Shown: positions 36,471 through 45,346 of the stretch, one piece after another
Numbering within the stretch: the first letter of the stretch is position 1
How the letters are laid out: each line of letters begins with the position of its first letter
Source of the DNA: Pseudomonadota bacterium
Lineage (GTDB): Bacteria; Pseudomonadota; Alphaproteobacteria; Rhizobiales; Tepidamorphaceae
Length of the DNA stretch: 64,000 nucleotides
Assembly (NCBI GenBank): GCA_023458595.1
Contig: JAEWYT010000121.1
Location: forward strand, 35,224-99,223
Reading direction: 5' to 3'
Translations under genes and position numbers: made by a program
The notes under the pieces: model-generated
Told to the model about the DNA's origin: nothing
Database searches by the model: none
What the model saw: only the letters and a program-made list of their open reading frames with translations

Positions 36471-37585
36471 GCGCGATCCCCGGACTCCCGCGCGCCGCCG
36501 AGCCGTTCGTCGCCTTCGCGCAGGTCCTCCGTGCCAACGGCTTCGCCGTCGCCCCGGAGCAGACGCAGGATTTCATCGCCGGCGTCGGCCTCCTGGGCCC
36601 TCGCTCGATGCAGGACATCCACCGCGCGGCGGTCGCCACCCTCGCGCCCTCGCCGGAACGGCGCGACGAGTTCGACGCCCTGTTCCGCATGATCTTCCTC
36701 GGCCAGACGATCGCCGCCGCCGCCCAGGCCGGCGACGAGGACGAGGTGCAGGCCTACGATGCCCGCGAGGGCGGCGCCGAGCCGCCGGAAGCCGAGGAGA
36801 CGTCGGAGTCGGGCGGTGAAGCGTCGGGCGCGGAGATCCTGTCCCGCCGTGCCTTCGGCGAACGCGACGATCTCGACGCGCTTCTCCGCCTGCGCCGCGC
36901 CGCGCCCGAGGCGCTGCCGCGCAGAAAGTCGCGCCGGCGCGTGACCGGAAAGCGTAGCGGCCAGCCTGATCTCCGGCGCGCCCTGCGCCATGCCGTGCGC
37001 CGCGACGGCGAAATGCTTCAGCTGCCGGTCCGCGAGCGCGCCCTGCGCCAGCGCCGCGTCCTCGTGCTGATCGACGTCTCGGGCTCGATGAAGGCGGAGA
37101 CCGACGGGGCAATGCGCTTCGCCCACGCGCTGATGCGCTCGTCCGAGCGCTTCGAGGCCTTCACCATCGGCACACGGCTCACGCGGATCACCTCGTCGCT
37201 CCGGTTCCGCAGCGTGGACCAGGCGCTCGCCAGCGCGGCGATGCTGGTCGCCGACTGGGACGGCGGCACCCGCATCGGCGATGCGCTGGAGGCCTTCCTG
37301 TCGGTGCCGCGTTTCGCCGGGTTCGCCCGCGGCGCGCTCGTCGTCGTCATCTCCGACGGCCTCGAGCGCGGCGATCCCGCCGCCCTGACGGATGCCGTCG
37401 GGCAGCTGACCCGTCTCGCCTGGAAGATCCTCTGGCTGACGCCGCTCGCCGGCCGCGACGATGCATTCGTGCCGCAGACGGAGGCGATGCAGGCGATCGC
37501 CCCGCATGTCGCCCGCTTCGGCAGCGCCGCCGGCATCGCGGCGATGTGCGACGAAGTCCTGAAATTCGCACGAAGAGCAGCCTGA
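36467..37585 (+). CDS. VWA-domain protein (CoxE-like)
   Basis: This 372-residue protein has an acidic, Glu-rich linker (about residues 85-120), then a C-terminal von Willebrand A domain with the metal-ion site DVSGSMK near residue 204. It corresponds to CoxE, the partner of MoxR-type ATPases. The start overlaps the ATPase gene by four bases, fitting a complex that matures the upstream hydroxylase. Confidence 0.92.
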   Translation: MSAIPGLPRAAEPFVAFAQVLRANGFAVAPEQTQDFIAGVGLLGPRSMQDIHRAAVATLAPSPERRDEFDALFRMIFLGQTIAAAAQAGDEDEVQAYDAREGGAEPPEAEETSESGGEASGAEILSRRAFGERDDLDALLRLRRAAPEALPRRKSRRRVTGKRSGQPDLRRALRHAVRRDGEMLQLPVRERALRQRRVLVLIDVSGSMKAETDGAMRFAHALMRSSERFEAFTIGTRLTRITSSLRFRSVDQALASAAMLVADWDGGTRIGDALEAFLSVPRFAGFARGALVVVISDGLERGDPAALTDAVGQLTRLAWKILWLTPLAGRDDAFVPQTEAMQAIAPHVARFGSAAGIAAMCDEVLKFARRAA

Positions 37586-38466
37586 TGCAGATCATCGACG
37601 CACACCATCACATCTGGCGCCAGACGGATTTGCCCTGGCTGCTCGGACCGACGCAGCCGCGCATCTTCGGGCCCTACGACGCGATCAAGCGCGACTATCC
37701 GATCGAGGAGTATCTTCAGGACATCGCCGGCACGGACGTTTCGAAGTCGGTCTACGTGCAGGCCAACTGGGCGCCGAACTGGTTCGCCGACGAGGTCGCC
37801 TGGGTTCAGGAGACCGCCGACCGCACCGGCTGGCCGCACGGCATCGTCGGTTTCGTCGACATGGCCCAGGAAGACGCCCGCAAGGATCTCGACAAGCTCG
37901 CCTCCTATCCCTTGATGCGCGGCGTGCGCCAGCAGCTTCACTGGCACGAGAACCCGCTCTACCGATTCGCGCCGAACGCGGAGATGGCGCGCGACGGCAA
38001 CGTCCGGCGCAACGTCGCCCGCCTCGCCGCCTATGGCTGGACCTTCGACCTGCAGGTCTTCCCCGGCCAGATGGACTCCGCCTGCGATCTCGCCGACGCC
38101 TGTCCGGACGTGACCTTCGTCCTGCAGCACGCGGGCATGCTGGAGGACCTTTCGGACCAGGGCCGCGAGGCCTGGCGCGTGGCCATGAAGAAGCTCGCGA
38201 AGCGTCCGAACGTCGTCTCCAAGCTGTCGGCCTTCGGCACCTTCATCCACCGCAACGATCCCGGCCACGTCGCCTGGATGGTCAGGGAGACGACCGCGAT
38301 CTTCGGCGTCAAGCGCTGCCTGTACGGATCGAATTTTCCGATCGAGAAGCTCTGGACCAGCTACCGCGAGCTTCTCGACGCGTTTCTCGCGGCGGCCGCC
38401 GACATGAGCCAGGCGAGCCGCAACGCGATCTTCCACGACACCGCGAGCCGGGTCTACCGGCTGTGA
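37585..38466 (+). CDS. Amidohydrolase family (PF04909-like) metal-dependent hydrolase
   Basis: This 293-residue TIM-barrel protein starts with the metal motif DAHHHIW. It also has VLQHAGM near residue 185 and the YGSNFP Asn/Asp site near the C-terminus. Related enzymes hydrolyse lactones or decarboxylate aromatic acids. Its start overlaps the stop of the CoxE-like gene, so it belongs to the same transcript. Lactone hydrolysis in the pathway is my preferred reading. Confidence 0.87.
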   Translation: MQIIDAHHHIWRQTDLPWLLGPTQPRIFGPYDAIKRDYPIEEYLQDIAGTDVSKSVYVQANWAPNWFADEVAWVQETADRTGWPHGIVGFVDMAQEDARKDLDKLASYPLMRGVRQQLHWHENPLYRFAPNAEMARDGNVRRNVARLAAYGWTFDLQVFPGQMDSACDLADACPDVTFVLQHAGMLEDLSDQGREAWRVAMKKLAKRPNVVSKLSAFGTFIHRNDPGHVAWMVRETTAIFGVKRCLYGSNFPIEKLWTSYRELLDAFLAAAADMSQASRNAIFHDTASRVYRL

Positions 38467-38496
38467 CCCGACATACGCCAAAGGGAGGGAACCGAA

Positions 38497-39345
38497 ATGG
38501 CGCTTGAGATTCAAATCCTCGACTACGGCGACATCGAGCTCGAGTCGAGCTTCCTGGTGCTCGGCCGCGACTGCGGCCGCACGCGCCGCGTCTACACCTA
38601 CGGCTTCCTGATCACCGGCGGCAAATACCCGATCGTCGTCGACACCGGCTACCGCGACAACGCGATCATGGAGACGCTCGGCATGCGCGGGCTCCAGTTC
38701 CACGAGAACATGATCGAGAACCAGCTCGCCCGCCACGGTGTGAAGCTCGGCGACGTCCGCTACGTCTGCCACACGCACCTGCACATCGACCACGCCGGCA
38801 AGGACGACCATTTCCCGATGACGACCACCGTGGTCCTCAACCGGCGCGAGCTCGAGCACTCGGTTTCCGGCCTGATGCATCCGCAATATCCCAAGCCCGA
38901 CATCCAGCACCTGATCGAGCGTCTGCACACCAGGGACGCGCTGCGCCTTGAGGACACCGAGCTCACCGGCGAGATCGAGCTGATCCCCGGCGTGACGCTC
39001 GACTGGGCCGGCGCCCACACCGAGGGCTCGATGAACATCCACGTCGAGACGGCCGAGGGCAGGGCGACGATCTGCGGCGACGTGATCTACGACTTCAACG
39101 ACCAGGTCGTGAATCCGCTGAACGAGATCCACAACCACGAGCCGCGCGTCACCGGCAATCACTCGGTGTCGAAGCGCCAGGAGAAGGCGGCGATCAAGAA
39201 GCTCCTGAACGGCTCGAAGTTCCTGCTGCCCGTCCACGACCGCCCGGCCAAGATCGAGGCCGACCAGGTCGTCGGCCGCCTCGGCATGCAGGTCCCCGGC
39301 CCGATCACCGAGACCGTGCCGCGCCGGGACTGGTTCCCCGCCTGA
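38497..39345 (+). CDS. Metallo-beta-lactamase-fold hydrolase (N-acyl homoserine lactonase-like)
   Basis: This 282-residue protein has the HTHLHIDHAG zinc motif near residue 90, the later AGAHTEGS and a GDVIYD Asp ligand. These are typical of MBL-fold lactonases such as AiiA. A role in quorum quenching is possible, but its place among hydrolases suggests cleavage of a lactone or ester intermediate of the pathway. An AGGGAGG ribosome site precedes the ATG. Confidence 0.87.
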   Translation: MALEIQILDYGDIELESSFLVLGRDCGRTRRVYTYGFLITGGKYPIVVDTGYRDNAIMETLGMRGLQFHENMIENQLARHGVKLGDVRYVCHTHLHIDHAGKDDHFPMTTTVVLNRRELEHSVSGLMHPQYPKPDIQHLIERLHTRDALRLEDTELTGEIELIPGVTLDWAGAHTEGSMNIHVETAEGRATICGDVIYDFNDQVVNPLNEIHNHEPRVTGNHSVSKRQEKAAIKKLLNGSKFLLPVHDRPAKIEADQVVGRLGMQVPGPITETVPRRDWFPA

Positions 39346-39372
39346 TCTCCCGCCTCGAACGGAGTGCCCGCC

Positions 39373-40971
39373 ATGTCCCACGAAGCGCTGCGGCCGGAAT
39401 TCCGCGACCTGATCGACGAATACGCGCCGGTCCGGCAGATCGGCACCGGCTTCACCTTCACCGAGGGGCCGATCTGGCACCCGCGGGACCAGTATCTCCT
39501 GTTCTCCGACATGCCCGCCGACGTGCGCCGGCGCTGGGACAGGTCCGGCGTGCGCGAGGTCATGCGGCCCTCCAACAAGGGCAACGGCATGACCTACGAT
39601 GCCGAGCTCAACCTGATCGTCTGCGAGCACGCGACGTCGTCGGTCGCCCGCTTCCGCCCCGACGGTCGGCGCGAGGTGCTGACCTCCCATTTCGAGGGCA
39701 AGGAGCTCAACAGCCCGAACGACGTCTGCGTCGGGCCGGACGGGTCGATCTACTTCACCGATCCCTGGTACGGCCGGATGCCGCATTATGGCGTCGAGCG
39801 GCCGCGCCAGCTCGGCTGGCAGGGCGTGTTCCGCATCAGGCCCGGTCAGGAGGGCCGCGACCCGGACCTGCTCGTCGACCGCTACATGTTCTCGATGCCG
39901 AACGGCCTGTGCTTCTCGCCGGACGGGAAGCGGCTCTACGTCAACGACACCGAGCAGGTGAACATCCGCGTCTTCGACGTCAACGCCGACGGCAGCTTGC
40001 GAAACGGCCGCATCTTCGCCTCCGGCATCAAGGATTCGCTGAAGCCCGGCGTCCCCGACGGCATGAAGTGCGACCAGTCCGGCAACGTCTGGGTGACGGC
40101 GCCCGGCGGCATCTGGGTCTTCAACCCGCAGGGCCAGCACATCGGCAAGGTCTCGATTCCCGAGCTTCCGGCGAACCTGCACTGGGGCGGCGAGAACTGG
40201 CGCACCCTCTTCGTCTGCGCGTCGACATCGGTCTATGCCGTCGATACGAAGATCGGCCCGCGCAACGAACCCTTCATGCGCGCCGACGCGGGCAGGGGAG
40301 CGGCATCCGCGAGCGCGGCTCCGGCAAGTGCGGGTCCCGCGCCGTCGCCGACCGCGGGCGGCGGCCTGAGCCTCGATCCCTCCCGCTGCGCGCTCATCAT
40401 CCAGGACATGCAGAACGACGTGGTGATGGAGGGCGGCGCCTTCGCGTCTTCCGGCTCGCCGCAGCACTGCCGCGAGCAGAACGCGATCGCCAACGCCGCG
40501 CGGCTCGCCGATCATTGCCGCCGGCTCGGCATCCCGGTCATCCACGTCTGGTTCCTCTGCCCGCCGGGCCACGCCGGCATCACCCTCAACGCCCCGCTGT
40601 TCGAGGGCACGGTCGAGGCGAACGCCATGGTCGAGGGAACCTGGGGCGCCCAGCCGGTGCCCGGGCTCGAGGCGAGGCCCGGCGATCACATCGTGCGCAA
40701 GATGCGCATGAGCGCCTGGGAAGGCTCCAACCTCGAGACGGTGCTGAAGGCGGAAGGCCGCGACATCCTGATCGAGTGCGGCGCCTGGACCAACATGTCG
40801 ATCGAGCACACCGCCCGCACCGGCGCCGACAAGGGCTACGTGATGATCATTCCCGAGGACGCCTGCTCGACCATGAACGCCGACTGGCATCGCGCCTCTA
40901 TCGACTACGCGATGCAGAACGTCGCGGCCGTCACCAAGGTCGACGATGTGATACGCGCGCTCGGCGGGTGA
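39373..40971 (+). CDS. SMP-30/gluconolactonase-like and isochorismatase-like fusion protein
   Basis: This 532-residue protein joins two domains. Residues 1 to about 300 are an SMP-30/gluconolactonase six-blade propeller, with FTEGPIWH, SPNDVCVGPDG and the metal ligands in VPDGMKCD. An Ala/Pro/Ser-rich linker (about 306-333) follows. Then comes an isochorismatase-like domain (about 335-532) with the Asp in IIQDMQND and a Lys in IVRKMR. Where the catalytic Cys normally sits the sequence reads GAWTNMSIEHT, with Ser in place of Cys. A GGAG site precedes the ATG at 39373. It would open a lactone and perhaps bind or hydrolyse an amide or enol ether product. Confidence 0.87.
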   Translation: MSHEALRPEFRDLIDEYAPVRQIGTGFTFTEGPIWHPRDQYLLFSDMPADVRRRWDRSGVREVMRPSNKGNGMTYDAELNLIVCEHATSSVARFRPDGRREVLTSHFEGKELNSPNDVCVGPDGSIYFTDPWYGRMPHYGVERPRQLGWQGVFRIRPGQEGRDPDLLVDRYMFSMPNGLCFSPDGKRLYVNDTEQVNIRVFDVNADGSLRNGRIFASGIKDSLKPGVPDGMKCDQSGNVWVTAPGGIWVFNPQGQHIGKVSIPELPANLHWGGENWRTLFVCASTSVYAVDTKIGPRNEPFMRADAGRGAASASAAPASAGPAPSPTAGGGLSLDPSRCALIIQDMQNDVVMEGGAFASSGSPQHCREQNAIANAARLADHCRRLGIPVIHVWFLCPPGHAGITLNAPLFEGTVEANAMVEGTWGAQPVPGLEARPGDHIVRKMRMSAWEGSNLETVLKAEGRDILIECGAWTNMSIEHTARTGADKGYVMIIPEDACSTMNADWHRASIDYAMQNVAAVTKVDDVIRALGG

Positions 40972-40975
40972 GCGC

Positions 40976-41009
40976 GAGGCCCGCGCTGCTTCGGAACAGC
41001 GAGTGCCTC
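40976..41009. terminator. Imperfect hairpin between convergent genes
   Basis: GAGGC and GCCTC, together with CGCTG and CAGCG, pair around a CTTCGGAA loop with a three-base internal mismatch. It lies in the 54-base gap between the convergent fusion gene and GntR gene, so it may be a two-way terminator. There is no long T-run. Confidence 0.45.
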
Positions 41010-41025
41010 AAGGACCGTGGCGGCA

Positions 41026-41721
41026 TCACCCGCCGTCGGAGCTGCCCTGCTGCTTCTCGATCCGCTCGACGAGAAGGTCGGAGGCCACCGCGATGTGCTC
41101 GCGCATCCGCGCTTCCGCCCGCGCGCCGGCCCCCGTCCGCAGGCACTCGAAGATGTAGCGGTGGTCGATTTGGGCCATGCGCATGAGCGTATAGTCCGGT
41201 GTCGCGGCCCAGTCGGCGATGACGCTCATGGTCGCGAGCGGCACCTTCTCGGCGTGGCGCGCCGCGCTCTTGAGCGTCTCGTTGCCGGCCGCGTCAAGGA
41301 TCGCGTTGTGGAAGGCGACGTTCATCTCGCGCCAGCGGGCGTGATCGAACGCCGTGTCCGCGTCGGCGACCAGCGCGTCGCCCGTCTCGATGCAGGATCG
41401 CAGGATCGCCTCGGTCGCCTCGGCCAGGCCCGCCTCGGCGACGATCCGGCAGGCGAGCCCTTCCAGTACCGCGCGCACCGAATAGGCGTCGGCGATGTCC
41501 TTCGCGCTGAACCGGCGGATTCGGTAGTGGCGCTGCGGCTCGTAGGCGAGCAGCCCCTCCTGGGCGAGCGCCTGCAGCGCGGCGCGCACCGGCGTGCGCG
41601 AGATGGCGAGATACTCGCAGGCCGCCTTCTCGGTGATGCGGTCGCTTTGCGCGAACACGCCCTTCACCAGCGCCTGCCTCAGCGCCTCTGTCGCCTTCTC
41701 GGTGATCGTCACGGCATGCAC
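41026..41721 (-). CDS. GntR-family (FCD type) transcriptional regulator
   Basis: This 231-residue protein has an N-terminal winged helix (about residues 5-70, with AISRTPVRAALQALAQEGLL). A C-terminal FCD ligand domain (about 80-215) includes the His/Asp residues NVAFHNAIL that bind a metal and often a carboxylate. It is divergent from the VOC gene. The intergenic region holds two GTATAC palindromes, the site recognised by FCD/FadR-subfamily regulators. It probably represses itself and the VOC-monooxygenase genes. Confidence 0.92.
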   Translation of the reverse strand: MHAVTITEKATEALRQALVKGVFAQSDRITEKAACEYLAISRTPVRAALQALAQEGLLAYEPQRHYRIRRFSAKDIADAYSVRAVLEGLACRIVAEAGLAEATEAILRSCIETGDALVADADTAFDHARWREMNVAFHNAILDAAGNETLKSAARHAEKVPLATMSVIADWAATPDYTLMRMAQIDHRYIFECLRTGAGARAEARMREHIAVASDLLVERIEKQQGSSDGG

Positions 41722-41755
41722 GGCGCGGCTCCGGACCTATGGCTTGCGGGATAAT

Positions 41756-41765
41756 ATGTATACAT
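41756..41765. promoter_or_regulatory. GntR operator 1 (ATGTATACAT)
   Basis: This is a perfect 10-base palindrome with the GTATAC core typical of FCD-type GntR operators. It lies 35 bases before the GntR start, where it would overlap that gene's promoter. Confidence 0.7.
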
Positions 41766-41807
41766 TTTTGCCGATATCATCGAAAATGGGTTTACACATG
41801 GGGAATC

Positions 41808-41817
41808 TTGTATACAT
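41808..41817. promoter_or_regulatory. GntR operator 2 (TTGTATACAT)
   Basis: This is a second copy of the GTATAC-centred site, matching the first in nine of ten bases. Its centre is 52 bases from the first, close to five helical turns. It lies 37 bases before the VOC gene start, so it would block that promoter. Two phased sites suggest cooperative binding. Confidence 0.7.
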
Positions 41818-41853
41818 TTATGGACCGGACCACAATGACAAGGGAGGTCGGCC

Positions 41854-42384
41854 ATGGGCCTGCAGGGACTGCACCACGTCGCCTATCGCTGCCGCGATGC
41901 CAAGGAGACAGCGGACTTCTACACGAGCCTCCTCGACGTCGACTTCAACATAGCGATCGCCGAGAACCATGTCCCCTCGACGGGGGAATGGTCGCCGCAC
42001 ATCCACATCTTCTTCCAGATGGACGACGGCAGCTTCATCGCCTTCTTTGAGCTGCCCGAGGACAAGGAGATGCAGCTCGATCCGAACACGCCGGACTGGG
42101 TTCAGCACCTCGCGCTGAAGGTGAAGGACATGGACACGCTGCTCGCCTACAAGAAGCGGCTCGAGGACAAGGGCGTCCCGGTTATCGGCCCGACCGACCA
42201 CAAGATCTGCCAGTCGATCTACTTCTTCGACCCGAACGGGCATCGGCTGGAGCTCGCGGTCGATACGTCCGACACGATATCCCTGCCGGATCTGAAGAAC
42301 CGGGCGCAGGCGGTGCTCGAGGAGTGGTCGCGCACCAAGCGTGCCCCCGACGTCGACGCCCTGCACGTCAACGCGCGCGGCTGA
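41854..42384 (+). CDS. VOC-fold protein (glyoxalase/extradiol dioxygenase-like)
   Basis: This 176-residue protein has the vicinal-oxygen-chelate fold. The start GLHHVAYRCRD carries one His ligand, HLALKV a second, and HRLELAV near residue 132 the Glu. Metal ligands H-H-E are the pattern of glyoxalases and extradiol dioxygenases. It is the first gene under the GntR operators and comes before an alpha/beta hydrolase and an FAD monooxygenase. That trio resembles aromatic ring hydroxylation, cleavage and hydrolysis. Confidence 0.88.
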   Translation: MGLQGLHHVAYRCRDAKETADFYTSLLDVDFNIAIAENHVPSTGEWSPHIHIFFQMDDGSFIAFFELPEDKEMQLDPNTPDWVQHLALKVKDMDTLLAYKKRLEDKGVPVIGPTDHKICQSIYFFDPNGHRLELAVDTSDTISLPDLKNRAQAVLEEWSRTKRAPDVDALHVNARG

Positions 42385-42418
42385 GCGGGTACGCACCATC
42401 CTCCGGAGTATTGCGAGC

Positions 42419-43585
42419 GTGACGGAGTTCGACGTCGAGCGCCTGCCCGTGATCGTCTCGTTCGCGGAGACGGCGGCGTTCACCGAGACCTACGGCTTCA
42501 CCGGCAGTCAGGGGCTGGTGTTCCTGGAAGGTCAGCGCATCGTGCCCGTCGGCAAACGGTCGGACACGGTGCTGCTTTTCATGCACCCGGCCTCGACGCT
42601 GAACCTCATGCCGCTGCCGGCCGGCCTGGCGCGCGCCGGCCATCACGTCATGTGCTGCGCCTCGCGCTACGCCAAGAACGATACCGCGCTCATCATGGAG
42701 AAGGTCGCGGCCGACCTCGGCGCCTATGTCCGTTACGCCCGCGAGGATCTCGGCTACGACAAGGTGGTGCTCGCCGGCTGGAGCGGCGGCGGCTCGCTCG
42801 CAGCCTTCTATCAGAGCCAGGCCGAGAATCCGACGATCACCGAAACGCCCGCCGGCGACGCCTACGACCTGACCCGCGCCGGCCTACAGCCGGCCGACGC
42901 CCTGATGCTGGTCGCAGCCCATATCGGCCGGGCGCACACGTTGAGCGAATGGATCGACCCGTCGATGCGCGACGAGGCCGATCCCGACGACCGCGATCCC
43001 GACCTCGATCTCTACGGTGCGACGGTTCGCCCGCCTTATGCGCCGGCGTTCGTCGACCGCTTCCGCGAAGCCCAGCGCGCCCGCATCCGGAAGATCACGC
43101 AGCGATCTGAGGAGACTCTGGCCGAACTCAGGCGCCGCGGCGGCGCCGAGGTGGAGCGGCCGTTCCTCGTCCACCGCACCATGGCCGACCCGCGCTTTCT
43201 CGATCCCGCGCTCGAGCCGAACGGGCGCAGGCCCGGCTGGTGCTATCTGGGCGACCCCGAGACGGTCAATTCGGGCCCCGCCGGCCTTGCCCGCTTCTCG
43301 ACGCTGCGTGCCTGGCTTTCACAATGGTCGCCGGACCACAGCCGCGCCAACGCGATAGCCAACGTGGGCTCGGTCTCGGTGCCGTTCCTGGTCGTCGAGA
43401 ACGAGGCCGACGACGCCGTGCCGAAGAGCCATCCGCAGGCGGCTTTCGCCGCCGCCCGGATGGCGGACAAGACATTTCGCGTGATCGACGGGGCGACGCA
43501 CTACTATAAGGATCAGCCCCGCCATCTCGCGGAGGCCGCCACCGTCATCGGCGGTTGGCTCGCCGAGCGCGGTCTTGGCGCCTGA
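42419..43585 (+). CDS. Alpha/beta hydrolase
   Basis: This 388-residue protein has the nucleophile elbow GWSGGGS (Ser near residue 123), an Asp in ENEADDAVP and a His in DGATHYY near the C-terminus, giving a full Ser-Asp-His triad. I place the start at the GTG at 42419, after a CGGAG site. The frame continues 26 codons upstream into the VOC gene, which is unlikely to be coding. It is probably a ring-cleavage product hydrolase, but the substrate is not readable. Confidence 0.85.
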   Translation: MTEFDVERLPVIVSFAETAAFTETYGFTGSQGLVFLEGQRIVPVGKRSDTVLLFMHPASTLNLMPLPAGLARAGHHVMCCASRYAKNDTALIMEKVAADLGAYVRYAREDLGYDKVVLAGWSGGGSLAAFYQSQAENPTITETPAGDAYDLTRAGLQPADALMLVAAHIGRAHTLSEWIDPSMRDEADPDDRDPDLDLYGATVRPPYAPAFVDRFREAQRARIRKITQRSEETLAELRRRGGAEVERPFLVHRTMADPRFLDPALEPNGRRPGWCYLGDPETVNSGPAGLARFSTLRAWLSQWSPDHSRANAIANVGSVSVPFLVVENEADDAVPKSHPQAAFAAARMADKTFRVIDGATHYYKDQPRHLAEAATVIGGWLAERGLGA

Positions 43586-43618
43586 GCGAGACGTACGGGG
43601 TCCGTTGGGAGGACAGCC

Positions 43619-45346
43619 ATGCATCGGCCGGAAACGACGCCGCGCCATTCCGTCTTCTTCGATTACGAGATCTATCCCTTCCGCCGGCCGGCCGAGATGG
43701 AGGGCAAGGGCGAGCGTCACCGCGTCGTGATCGTCGGCGCAGGGCTGATCGGTCTCGGGATAGCGCTCGACCTCGCCCGGTTCGGCATCCGCAGCGTCAT
43801 CCTGGAATCCGAGGCGCAGGTCTCGCACGGCAGCCGCGCCCTGGCGCTCACCCGGCGCACCAGCGAGATCCTGTCGCAGATCGGCGTCGTCGAGCCGTTC
43901 ATGGACCACGGCATGGCCTGGACCCACGGCGACAGCTACTACCGCGGCCGGAAGGTCTACGAGATGGTGATGCCGCGCAGCGACGACGACGGCTTCCCGC
44001 CGGCGCTCAATCTCGCCCAGCAGTACATGGAAAAGTACCTCGTCGACTATGCCGAGGCCTCCGGCCTGATCGATCTGCGCTGGCAGAGCAAGGTGATCGC
44101 CGCGATGCAGGGCTCCGACGGCGTGCACCTGACCGTCGACACGCCGGAAGGCGAGTACGGCCTCGACGCCGAGTGGGCGATCGCGGCCGACGGCGGCCGC
44201 TCCGAGATGCGCCGCCAGCTGGGCCTGAGGCTCGAGGGCAATTCCTACGCGGGCAATTTCGTCATTCTCGACATCAAGGCCGATCTCGGCCTGCCGCCGC
44301 GCCGCCAGTGCCACTACGATCCGGAGTGGAACCCCGGCAACAACCTGCTGATCCATCGCCAGCCGGAGGGCATGTGGCGGCTCGACTACAAGCTGCCCGA
44401 GGGTGAGACGGCGGAACAGGCGCTGGAGCCCGAGCGCATCGCCGACCGGGTCGAGAAGATCATGGCGATGATCGGCCGGAAGGTCGACTGGGAACTCGAT
44501 TGGGCGACGGTCTACACCGCCAATACGCTGACGCTGCCGGACTACCGCTGCGGCCACGTGCTGTTCGCAGGCGACGCCGCGCACCTTCTGCCGATCTTCG
44601 GCGTGCGCGGCGCCAACACCGGTTTCCAGGACGAGAACAACCTCGCCTGGAAGCTCGCCTACGTGATCGAAGGCCGTGCCCCGCTCGCGCTGCTCGACAC
44701 CTACTCGCACGAGCGGGTGAAGGCGGCGCGCGAGATCTGCGAGGAGGGCGGCAAGAGCACCCGGTTCATGACGCCGCAGACGGCGGGGCAGCGGCTCATG
44801 CGCGACGCGGTCCTGTCGCTCAGCCTGTCGGAGGGGTTCGTGTCGGACCTGATGAACTGGCGCACCTCGCGACCGCACACCTACTACGACAGCCCCCTGA
44901 ACTCCGGCACCTTCGGCGTCTTCGAAGGCGGCCCGGACTGTGGCGAGGTCGTCCGCGACGCGCGGCTGGGCGGCGGCCGGTTCCTGCTCGGCGGCCTCAG
45001 CGATCCCGGCTTCCACCTGTTCGTCTTCGTCGGCGAAACGCCGGACCCGGCGGTCAAGGCGCTGCTCAACGGTGCGGCAGAACTGCCGTTGCCGCCGGTT
45101 AGGGTCGTCATCGGCGCCGATCCGTCCACGGGTTACGCCGGACTGGCCGATCACCTCGTCGCCGACCGGGACGGCCGTGCCGCGAGCCGCTACGACGCGG
45201 AGCCCGGCACCGTCTATCTGTTCCGCCCCGACATGCATGTCTGCGCCCGCTGGCGCGAGCCGGGTCTCGCAGGCGTCAGCGCAGCGATCGAGACGGCGCT
45301 CGGCAAGGGGCTCGGCAAGGGGCCCGGCCGGACGGAGGACGCCTGA
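43619..45346 (+). CDS. FAD-dependent aromatic monooxygenase (MhpA/PHBH-like class A)
   Basis: This 575-residue protein has the FAD dinucleotide fold VIVGAGLIGLGIA near residue 37, the second FAD motif VLFAGDAAHLLPIFGVRGAN and a DG segment (AADGGRS). A thioredoxin-like C-terminal domain (about 440-560) is typical of phenol- and MhpA-type hydroxylases. It uses NAD(P)H and oxygen to hydroxylate an aromatic ring. It overlaps a DUF2783-like gene, an arrangement seen with this enzyme class. Confidence 0.9.
   Translation: MHRPETTPRHSVFFDYEIYPFRRPAEMEGKGERHRVVIVGAGLIGLGIALDLARFGIRSVILESEAQVSHGSRALALTRRTSEILSQIGVVEPFMDHGMAWTHGDSYYRGRKVYEMVMPRSDDDGFPPALNLAQQYMEKYLVDYAEASGLIDLRWQSKVIAAMQGSDGVHLTVDTPEGEYGLDAEWAIAADGGRSEMRRQLGLRLEGNSYAGNFVILDIKADLGLPPRRQCHYDPEWNPGNNLLIHRQPEGMWRLDYKLPEGETAEQALEPERIADRVEKIMAMIGRKVDWELDWATVYTANTLTLPDYRCGHVLFAGDAAHLLPIFGVRGANTGFQDENNLAWKLAYVIEGRAPLALLDTYSHERVKAAREICEEGGKSTRFMTPQTAGQRLMRDAVLSLSLSEGFVSDLMNWRTSRPHTYYDSPLNSGTFGVFEGGPDCGEVVRDARLGGGRFLLGGLSDPGFHLFVFVGETPDPAVKALLNGAAELPLPPVRVVIGADPSTGYAGLADHLVADRDGRAASRYDAEPGTVYLFRPDMHVCARWREPGLAGVSAAIETALGKGLGKGPGRTEDA

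Noticed and set aside
37018..40890. Very long minus-strand open frame
   Set aside because: It covers several well supported plus-strand genes and encodes low-quality Arg/His/Ala/Gly-rich sequence. Such antisense frames are usual in GC-rich DNA. The same applies to minus-strand frames over 9.3-12.0, 27.0-29.9 and 46.7-49.7 kb.
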